Below are positions 1 through 5,594 of a stretch of DNA of 37,500 nt, piece after piece. The notes under the pieces are model-generated. The model saw only the letters and a program-made list of their open reading frames with translations. It had not been told where the DNA came from and made no database searches. Position 1 is the stretch's first letter, and every line of letters begins with the position of its first letter. Location of the stretch: contig MPNO01000044.1 in the NCBI GenBank assembly GCA_002239065.1, forward strand, positions 1-37,500, given 5' to 3'. The position numbers and the translations under genes were made by a program. This DNA is from Defluviicoccus sp. bin129. GTDB lineage: Bacteria; Pseudomonadota; Alphaproteobacteria; MPNO01.

Positions 1-39
1 GCCGCCGACACGATCATCCGCGGCGCCGACTTGAACTGA
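1..39 (+). CDS. 3' end of a gene cut by the window edge
   Basis: Frame 1 is open from the first base and reads AADTIIRGADLN before a TGA at 37-39. The short peptide looks like an ordinary C-terminus, but too little is present to assign a family. A weak GTTC/GAAC hairpin follows the stop at about 43-56. Whether this frame is coding is an inference. Confidence 0.35.
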   Translation, partial: AADTIIRGADLN

Positions 40-290
40 CGGTTCGCCGTGAACGGCATGAAATACGGCTCAAGCGTGTTCGCCGTGCTGCGCGCAGTGT
101 CCGGCATCTCAGACTCCAGGACGGGGTGTGGGGTCGCCGGCAAGCTATCAACGGTTGTTCCGGGCGGCAAGCCGCGCGTTCCTTCGGCAAGCTCGGGGCG
201 GGCCCTTTGACGGGCGCTTGCAGGGATGCCTCGACAGGCGGGCGGGCGGGGGGCGTTGCAGACGACGCCGGCAATCTTGACCCGCCCTCT

Positions 291-308
291 GGTAACGTAC
301 ATGTTACC
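291..308. promoter_or_regulatory. Palindromic operator of the first toxin-antitoxin operon
   Basis: GGTAAC-GTACAT-GTTACC is a perfect 6-bp inverted repeat with a 6-base centre, ending 8 bases before the toxin ATG. A TTGACC hexamer at 277-282 could be a -35 element, which would place the palindrome over the core promoter. Type II antitoxins commonly repress their own promoter through such sites, so autoregulation by the downstream HTH antitoxin is inferred. Confidence 0.6.
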
Positions 309-316
309 ATTCAGGC

Positions 317-646
317 ATGATCGCAATCCGGGAATATGTCGACCTCAAGGGCCGCAGCCCCTATGCGCGGTGGTTCAATCGGCTCGGCGCCCGGGTTGCG
401 GCGAAGGTTGCAACCGCCCTGGCAAGGCTGGAAATGGGAAACTTTTCCGGCGTCAAGGGTGTCGGCGCCGGCGTGTTCGAACACCGGATCGACTTTGGCG
501 CCGGCTATCGGATCTATTTCGGCAAGGACGGCGATACGCTGGTCATTCTCCTGGGCGGAGGCACCAAGAGCCGTCAGCAGGCGGATATCGAGGCGGCGCG
601 ACGCCATTGGCAGGACTACAAACGGCGCAAGCGACGGGAGGGCTGA
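317..646 (+). CDS. RelE/HigB-like toxin (phage Gp49-like addiction module killer)
   Basis: A 109-residue basic protein with the compact architecture of the HigB/RelE 'addiction module killer' family. An N-terminal helical part carries the typical YVDLKGRSPYARWFNRL stretch, and a beta-rich half contains VGAGVFEHRIDFGAGYRIYF and LVILLGGGTKSRQQADI. Family members are usually ribosome-dependent mRNA endonucleases. The ATG lies just after the 291-308 palindrome and has only a weak ribosome-binding site (CAGG). The toxin precedes its antitoxin, as in HigBA modules, with a 5-base gap. No truncation is seen. The exact nuclease target cannot be inferred. Confidence 0.85.
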   Translation: MIAIREYVDLKGRSPYARWFNRLGARVAAKVATALARLEMGNFSGVKGVGAGVFEHRIDFGAGYRIYFGKDGDTLVILLGGGTKSRQQADIEAARRHWQDYKRRKRREG

Positions 647-651
647 GAGCC

Positions 652-969
652 ATGTCTCTCACACGCGACTTCAAGGAAACCATCAAGGGTCGCATCGACC
701 GCGACCCCGCCTTCCGCGAGGAACTGCTCAAGGAGGGAGTCGAGCGCCTGCTGTCCGGCGACGTCGACACCGGCAAGACGATTCTGCGCGACTATATCAA
801 CGCCACGATGGGGTTTCGGGAACTCGGCATTCTGACCGGGAAGTCGCCCAAGAGCCTGATGCGCATGTTCGGTCCCGACGGAAATCCCCAAGCCCGGAAC
901 CTGTTCGAGGTCATCGGCTGCCTTCAGGATCGCGAACGGCTTCGCCTCAAGGTGGAGACGGTTCGCTAG
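652..969 (+). CDS. HTH antitoxin paired with the RelE/HigB-like toxin
   Basis: A 105-residue protein whose second half matches the XRE-type antitoxins that accompany Gp49-like toxins: ILRDYINATMGFRELGILTG, then KSPKSLMRMFGPDGNPQARN, then a final helix. The helix-turn-helix lies at about residues 48-80. The N-terminus (about 1-45) is helical and probably holds toxin contacts. The ATG at 652 is chosen because it follows the toxin stop by 5 bases. The expected role is to neutralise the toxin and repress the operon at 291-308. The module sits next to a degenerate autotransporter relic, which fits accessory DNA. Confidence 0.82.
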   Translation: MSLTRDFKETIKGRIDRDPAFREELLKEGVERLLSGDVDTGKTILRDYINATMGFRELGILTGKSPKSLMRMFGPDGNPQARNLFEVIGCLQDRERLRLKVETVR

Positions 970-1004
970 CCGAAGCGGCCGCGCGACCGGCGTCGAAGTG
1001 CGCG

Positions 1005-1421
1005 CTACCGGCGCGCGGAAGCGGCGATGGCGATGCGGTTCTCCGGCGGGCCGTCGGCGGCGGCGGGCTCGGGCCGCGCCGCCTCGAGGCGCGTTTCGAG
1101 GGCGGCGGCCGGCTTCGACAGGCGCAGGCCGAGACGCGCCTCGACGCTGCGCCGGGCGAGATCGTCCCCGTCGGCGTCGGCGCCGAGATCCGCCAGCGTG
1201 GGGCCCACGAGCAGCGCGTCGGCCCCGCCCGACGCCGCACCGCCCAGGCTGTGGGCCAGGCCGAGCGAGAGGCCGCGCTCGGAGTCCGGCGCCGGGTCGA
1301 AGGACAGCGTCCCCGACAGGCCGCGGTCGCGGAAGCCGCCGGCGTGGTGGGCGAGCAGCCCGCGCGCGCGGATCGCGGCGGACAACCCGCGCGCCCGGTC
1401 TGCGAACGCGATCCCCGCCCC
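1005..1421 (-). pseudogene. Remnant of an autotransporter-like C-terminal beta-barrel
   Basis: The minus-strand translation ends with a pattern recognisable from C-termini of alphaproteobacterial autotransporter-domain proteins: RARGLLAHHAGGFRDRGLSG, then RGLSLGLAHSLGGAASGGAD, then LETRLEAARPEPAAADGPPE before the stop. The family normally ends in an aromatic residue (usually RW), but here the end is ARR. No signal peptide, passenger domain or credible start codon exists, and the coding similarity fades near 1421. It is best read as the decayed 3' end of a larger outer-membrane protein gene. The family assignment rests on recalled motif patterns. Confidence 0.55.
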
Positions 1422-1458
1422 GTGATTCGGGCGGGATCCGGGCTCGCGCGGCGCCCGA

Positions 1459-1488
1459 TTGGCCCGCCGGGCGCGGCTCTGCTATCGT
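1459..1488 (+). promoter_or_regulatory. Possible promoter of the first MFS gene
   Basis: TTGGCC at 1459-1464 and TATCGT at 1483-1488 are separated by 18 bases. The -10 is preceded by TGC, resembling an extended -10. Transcription would begin near 1495, about 20 bases before the ATG at 1515. This is a sequence match only. Confidence 0.3.
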
Positions 1489-1514
1489 CCGCGCGGTCTC
1501 GCGATGACGCGCCG

Positions 1515-2783
1515 ATGACGTTTTCCACCCGTTTCGACCCCATTCGGAGCGCGCTCGCGCATCGTGACTTCCGCCTGTTCTCCACCGGCAACGTGGCGTC
1601 GCATGTCGGCACCTGGGTGCAGCGCATGTCGGTCGGCTGGCTCGCCTGGGAGCTCACCCGTTCGGGCACCTGGCTCGGCATCATCGCCTTCGCCGATCTG
1701 TTCCCGACCGTCCTCCTGGCGCCGATCACCGGCGCGGTGGCCGACCGGGTCGACCGGCTGCGGGCGGTCAAGACGATCCAGGCCCTCAACCTCGTCCAGG
1801 CGGTCCTGCTCGCGGGGTTCACGCTGTCGGGCGCGATCACCATAGAAATCCTGCTGGTGCTGGTGGCGCTCGGCGGGTCGGTGCTCGCCTTCGGCCAGCC
1901 GGTGCGGCTCGCCATCATCCCGAGCCTGGTGCCGCGCGCGGACCTGTCGGCGGCGATCGGCATCAACGCGCTGATCTTCAACGGCGCGCGCTTCATAGGC
2001 CCGATGGTGGCGGGGTTGCTGATCGTCCGCTACGGCATCGGCTGGGCGTTCGTCTTCAACGCGGCGAGCTTCGTGGTGTTCCTCGCCGTGCTCGCGCGCA
2101 TCCGGCTGGAGCACGGCGAGACGCGCAGGGTCGCCCGCGCGATCCGCAACATGCCCGGCGAGATCGCCGAGGGCTACGCCTATGCCGCCCGGCACAAGGG
2201 CATCGGGCCGATGCTCGCCATCCTCACCCTGGTCGCGCTGTGCGGCCGCCCGGTGCTGGAGCTGCTCCCGGGCTTCGCCGACGCGGTGTTCGGGCGCGGC
2301 GCCGAGGGGCTCGCCTGGCTGACCTCGGCGGCCGGGCTGGGCGCCATGCTGGGCGGTCTGTGGCTCGCCCAGCGGGGCGCCGTCGCCGGGCTCACCGCGA
2401 CCACCGTCTCCGGAATCGCGCTGCTGGGCGCGCTGCTGATCGGCTTCGCCGCGACCGACGTCTTCTGGCTCGCGCTGCCCTGTCTCGCGATCGCCGGGTT
2501 CGCGCTGATCGTCGTCGGGGTGGGCGAGCAGACGCTGTTGCAGAACGCCGTCGATCCCGGGCTGCGCGGCCGGGTGATGAGCCTCTACGGCATGATCAAC
2601 CGCGGCGCGCCGGCGCTCGGCGCGCTGATCATGGGCTCGCTGTCGAGCTGGGTCGGGCTGCAATGGCCGGTGATCGGCGGCGCGGCGATCTGCCTGCTGG
2701 TCTGGCTCTGGGCGCGCTCGCGTCGGGCGGCGATGACCAGCGCGCTCGAAGCCGACGAGCCCGCGCGCGCGGCGGCGGGGTAG
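1515..2783 (+). CDS. MFS transporter, EntS/MFS_3-like
   Basis: A 422-residue integral membrane protein with about 12 predicted hydrophobic segments. The N-terminus carries the family pattern FRLFSTGNVASHVGTWVQRM, and the conserved loop between TM2 and TM3 reads GAVADRVDRLRAVK. This matches the MFS_3 branch that includes the enterobactin exporter EntS and many uncharacterised exporters. The ATG at 1515 is used because similarity starts directly after it; the frame stays open far upstream through unrelated DNA. The gene appears monocistronic, with the convergent RHH relic 12 bases beyond its stop. A clear paralogue lies at 32243-33487. The substrate is unknown. Confidence 0.85.
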   Translation: MTFSTRFDPIRSALAHRDFRLFSTGNVASHVGTWVQRMSVGWLAWELTRSGTWLGIIAFADLFPTVLLAPITGAVADRVDRLRAVKTIQALNLVQAVLLAGFTLSGAITIEILLVLVALGGSVLAFGQPVRLAIIPSLVPRADLSAAIGINALIFNGARFIGPMVAGLLIVRYGIGWAFVFNAASFVVFLAVLARIRLEHGETRRVARAIRNMPGEIAEGYAYAARHKGIGPMLAILTLVALCGRPVLELLPGFADAVFGRGAEGLAWLTSAAGLGAMLGGLWLAQRGAVAGLTATTVSGIALLGALLIGFAATDVFWLALPCLAIAGFALIVVGVGEQTLLQNAVDPGLRGRVMSLYGMINRGAPALGALIMGSLSSWVGLQWPVIGGAAICLLVWLWARSRRAAMTSALEADEPARAAAG

Positions 2784-2795
2784 GGGGCGTCGAAC

Positions 2796-2948
2796 TCAAT
2801 CCGCCATGCCGCGCTCGCGCTTTACCTCCTCGAGCGTGTAGGTTCGCGATTTCCCCGCCCGGTTGTCGGTCGAACGCCGCTCCGCGAGATGGATGTCCTC
2901 GAGGTCTTCGAGGTGCTCGACGTCGGCCGGTAACCTGACCGAGAGCAT
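2796..2948 (-). pseudogene. RelB/RHH-type antitoxin with an internal deletion
   Basis: The 50-residue product starts MLSVRLPADV and continues directly into EHLEDLEDIHLAERR, then RAGKSRTYTLEEVKRERG. In ordinary ribbon-helix-helix antitoxins of this type, about 25-30 residues (helix 1 to helix 2 of the RHH fold) lie between those two segments. The beta strand and the toxin-binding C-terminus therefore remain while most of the DNA-binding helices are gone. No RelE/ParE partner is adjacent. The in-frame ATG at 2948 keeps it translatable, so it could still act as an orphan anti-toxin peptide, but a relic is more likely. Confidence 0.6.
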
Positions 2949-3057
2949 GGTCCGCTCCTTGACGCGTGGTTCCGCGAGGGATCGCATCATCCCGCCCCGT
3001 CGGACGTTCGACAAGCCAAACCCTGGGCCGGCGCTCCGGTGGAAACGGCGGCCGCGC

Positions 3058-3678
3058 CTAACCCGCCGCGAACACCTTGATGCCGAGCGGGGCCGACTTG
3101 CCGTTGTTGGTGGGCGAGGTGTCGGCCGGGCAGGCGGAGATTGCGGCGAGCACGTTCATCTCGGCGCGCAGGTCGATGTAGTCGTCCGGGCCCACCTCGG
3201 TGGGCAGGATCGCGAACCCGCCGTCCGGGTCGAGGGCGACATTCATGAACACGTTGAACACATCCATCACCTCGTCCCCGGTGAGCCCGTAAGGAGCCAG
3301 CGCCTCGGTCAGGTTCTCCTGGCACGAGCGGTGCGCGTCGAGATTGTCGCGGCGTTCATACAGCTTCGCCGAGCAGCGCCCGCCCATATTGCCCCAGTGG
3401 TTGGCGCAGCTGTCGGCGAGCACGGTGAGCATCACGTTCTCGCGCGGCGGCTTGGAATAGAAGTGCCTGAAGGATCTGGAGGTGCCGGTACCGAGGATCA
3501 CGTTGGTCGCCCAGCTCTGGCCGACATGGAACCACTCGCGGTAGTCATCGGCGTTGTAGAACACGCAGTCCCCGACCTGCCCGCCGACGATCTGGTGGAT
3601 GCGGAGCACCTGGCCCTGCTTGACGCGGACCGCGCGCCCCTCGCGCGCGGGGATGGTGAATTCCTCGACGAGCTGCAC
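3058..3678 (-). CDS. DUF1989 (urea carboxylase-associated) family protein
   Basis: A 206-residue protein of the DUF1989 family. Features seen are IVGGQVGDCVFYNADDYREW near residues 30-49, LADSCANHWGNMGGRC with Cys91, His94 and Cys102, HRSCQENL with His116 and Cys119, and VFNVFMNV. These Cys/His positions suit a metal-binding catalytic site. The family includes the paired urea-carboxylase-associated proteins known to act as carboxyguanidine deiminase. Here there is only one copy, with no urea carboxylase nearby, so the substrate is open. The GTG at 3678 is preferred because AGGGAGGCG lies just upstream, while the frame further upstream runs into repeats. It is divergent from the molybdenum hydroxylase operon. 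Confidence 0.82.
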   Translation of the reverse strand: MQLVEEFTIPAREGRAVRVKQGQVLRIHQIVGGQVGDCVFYNADDYREWFHVGQSWATNVILGTGTSRSFRHFYSKPPRENVMLTVLADSCANHWGNMGGRCSAKLYERRDNLDAHRSCQENLTEALAPYGLTGDEVMDVFNVFMNVALDPDGGFAILPTEVGPDDYIDLRAEMNVLAAISACPADTSPTNNGKSAPLGIKVFAAG

Positions 3679-3762
3679 GATCCGCCTCCCTTGCCGGCTG
3701 CCGCGGAATTGTGGTCGGCGGGTGCGCGGCTGTCCATCGCGCGACGCCGCCCCCCGCCCGTC

Positions 3763-4165
3763 GTCATTTCGACCGGAGCCGTTCGAAGAACGGCGGCCCC
3801 AACTCGTCATTTCGACCGGAGCCGTTCGAAGAACGGCGGCCCCAACTCGTCATTTCGACCGGAGCCGTGCGGAGCACAGCCCCCCACTCGTCATTTCGAC
3901 CGGAGCCGTGCGCAGCACGGCCCCCCACTCGTCATTTCGACCGGAGCCGTGCGCAGCGCGGCGGAGTGGAGAAACCTCCCTGCCCGTGGGGAGGAGGTTT
4001 CTCCACTCCGCGCTTCGCGCTCCGGTCGAAATGACGAGGGGGCTGTGGCAGGGAGGTTTCTCCACTCCGCGCCTTCGGCGCTCCGGTCGAAATGACGAGG
4101 GGGCGCCCGCCTGCGGCGCTACGCCCCGGATCAAGTCCGGGGTCCGTCGAAATGACGAGGGGCCG
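3763..4165. repeat. Cluster of palindromic intergenic repeats
   Basis: GTCATTTCGACCGGAGC occurs directly at 3763, 3806, 3849, 3890 and 3931 (periods 43, 43, 41 and 41 bases) and inverted at 4019-4035 and 4080-4096, with a divergent inverted copy at about 4144-4160. The fifth direct copy and the first inverted copy form a giant hairpin: 3931-3947 pairs with 4019-4035 (17 bp), and 3961-3979 pairs with 3993-4011 (19 bp, GCGGAGTGGAGAAACCTCC). A second palindrome, CCCCGGA-TCAAG-TCCGGGG, is at 4124-4142. Most of the 563-base gap between the divergent DUF1989 and hydroxylase genes consists of these repeats. Confidence 0.9.
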
Positions 4166-4181
4166 GGCCTGTGCATCGCCC

Positions 4182-4209
4182 TTGCCCAAACCGTCGCCTT
4201 GGCTACGAT
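4182..4209 (+). promoter_or_regulatory. Possible promoter of the first molybdenum hydroxylase operon
   Basis: TTGCCC at 4182-4187 and TACGAT at 4204-4209 are separated by 16 bases, downstream of the repeat cluster and 32 bases before the GTG start. Each hexamer matches the sigma-70 consensus at four of six positions. The call rests on motif and position only. Confidence 0.4.
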
Positions 4210-4241
4210 GTCTGCCGGACAACGAGAACGGGAGGCTGGCA

Positions 4242-5102
4242 GTGAAGGCGCCGCGCTTCGCCTATATCCGGCCGGACAGCCTCGACGAGGTGCTGGCGCT
4301 GCTCGCCGAGCACGGCGACGAGGCGCGCATCCTCGCCGGCGGCCAGAGCCTGATGCCGACGCTCAACATGCGGCTGTCGCGGCCGCGCGTGCTGGTCGAC
4401 ATCAACCGGATCGACGCCCTCAAGGGGATCGGCCTGGAGAACGGCACGGTGCGGATCGGCGCGCTCGCCCGCCACGCCGAGGTGATGGGGTCCGACATCG
4501 TCGCCGGGAATCTGCCGCTGGTCGCCGACGCCATGCCGCATGTCGCCCATGTCGCGATCCGCAACCGCGGCACGTTCGGCGGCAGCATCGCGCTGGCCGA
4601 CCCCGCCGCCGAGCTCCCCGCCGTCGTGCTGGCGCTCGACGCGGAGCTCGTGCTGGCGAGCGCGCGCGGGCGGCGGACGGTCGCCGCGCGCTCCTTCTTC
4701 AACGGGCTCTACGAGACCGAGCGCGGCGACGACGAGATCCTGGTCGAGACCCGCATCCCGGCGCTCGGGCCGGGCTACCGCTCGTCCTTCATGGAGCTCG
4801 CCCGGCGCCACGGCGATTTCGCGCTGGCCGGGGTGTGCTGCCACGCCAGGGTCGACGGCGGCGTGCTGAGCGACGTCCGCCTCGCCTATTTCGGCTCCGA
4901 CGACCGGCCCCGCCTCGCCGCGGGCGCTTCGGCCGCGGCCGAGGGCAAGGCCTGGTCCGGGGACGTCAAGGAGGCGGTCAAGGACGCGCTCGGCGGCGAC
5001 CTCGACCCGATCGGGAATTTCCATGCCTCGGCCGCGACGCGGCTGCATCTCGCGCGGGTGCTCACCGGGCGCGCGCTCGACCGCATGGTCGCATCAGGCT
5101 GA
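4242..5102 (+). CDS. Molybdenum hydroxylase FAD-binding (medium) subunit, CoxM-like
   Basis: A 286-residue protein of the FAD_binding_5/CO_deh_flav_C family. Pyrophosphate-binding motifs are AGGQSL (32-37) followed by LNMRL, and RNRGTFGGSIALADPAAELP with TFGGS at 111-115. The C-terminal domain starts around residue 175. The subunit passes electrons from the [2Fe-2S] centres to FAD and on to an acceptor. The GTG at 4242 is chosen for the GGGAGG ribosome-binding site just before it and because similarity begins at once; upstream codons lie in repeat DNA. It is first in an operon with the iron-sulfur and molybdopterin subunits and lacks the extra [4Fe-4S] loop of hydroxybenzoyl-CoA reductase. 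Confidence 0.9.
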   Translation: MKAPRFAYIRPDSLDEVLALLAEHGDEARILAGGQSLMPTLNMRLSRPRVLVDINRIDALKGIGLENGTVRIGALARHAEVMGSDIVAGNLPLVADAMPHVAHVAIRNRGTFGGSIALADPAAELPAVVLALDAELVLASARGRRTVAARSFFNGLYETERGDDEILVETRIPALGPGYRSSFMELARRHGDFALAGVCCHARVDGGVLSDVRLAYFGSDDRPRLAAGASAAAEGKAWSGDVKEAVKDALGGDLDPIGNFHASAATRLHLARVLTGRALDRMVASG

Positions 5103-5114
5103 GGGGGCGGAACG

Positions 5115-5594
5115 ATGGAAGAATTCGCCGACATCGAACTGACGGTCAACGGCGAGAAGATCGCCAAGCGCGTCGAGGCGCGCCAGCATCTGGTCGATTT
5201 CCTGCGCATCGAGCTCGGCCTGACCGGCTCGCATCTGGGCTGCGAGCACGGCGTCTGCGGCGCCTGCACGGTGCGCGTCGACGGCCAGATCGTGCGCGGC
5301 TGCCTGATGCTCGCCATCCAGGCCGACGGGGCCGATGTGTGGACCATCGAGGGGGTCTCGGATACCGGCGAGATCGAGGATCTGCAGGAGGCGTTCATCG
5401 CCCGCAACGCGCTGCAATGCGGCTACTGCACGCCCGGCATGCTGCTGACCGCGGCCGAGATGATGGAGGCCGGGCGCAAGATGTCGCGCACCGAGATCCG
5501 CGAGTTCCTGTCCGGCAATTACTGCCGCTGCACCGGCTACCACGCCATCGTGGACGCGGTCGAGACGACGATGGAGAGCCGCTTCGGTGGCTGA
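5115..5594 (+). CDS. Molybdenum hydroxylase [2Fe-2S] (small) subunit, CoxS-like
   Basis: A 159-residue protein with the two-cluster architecture of the family. The plant-type ferredoxin cluster ligands are Cys43, Cys48, Cys51 and Cys63 (CEHGVCGAC then C). The helical second domain supplies Cys102, Cys105, Cys137 and Cys139 (CGYC and CRC). All eight ligands are present. The subunit carries electrons from the molybdenum site to the FAD subunit. It starts 12 bases after the FAD-subunit stop, and its TGA overlaps the GTG of the large subunit by 8 bases, which points to translational coupling in one heterotrimeric complex. Confidence 0.95.
   Translation: MEEFADIELTVNGEKIAKRVEARQHLVDFLRIELGLTGSHLGCEHGVCGACTVRVDGQIVRGCLMLAIQADGADVWTIEGVSDTGEIEDLQEAFIARNALQCGYCTPGMLLTAAEMMEAGRKMSRTEIREFLSGNYCRCTGYHAIVDAVETTMESRFGG

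Noticed and set aside
40..290. Possible small genes in the first gap
   Set aside because: Short frames exist on both strands, but none has a ribosome-binding site, a recognisable motif or distinct composition; apart from a possible -35 near 277, nothing is evident.
336..1514. Long N-terminal extension of the first MFS transporter frame
   Set aside because: It runs through the toxin-antitoxin genes and the autotransporter relic in the wrong frame; similarity to MFS proteins begins only at the ATG at 1515.
3763..3947. Regularly spaced direct repeats resembling a CRISPR array
   Set aside because: The intervals are not unique spacers but related repeat sequence, inverted copies are present, and there are no cas genes.
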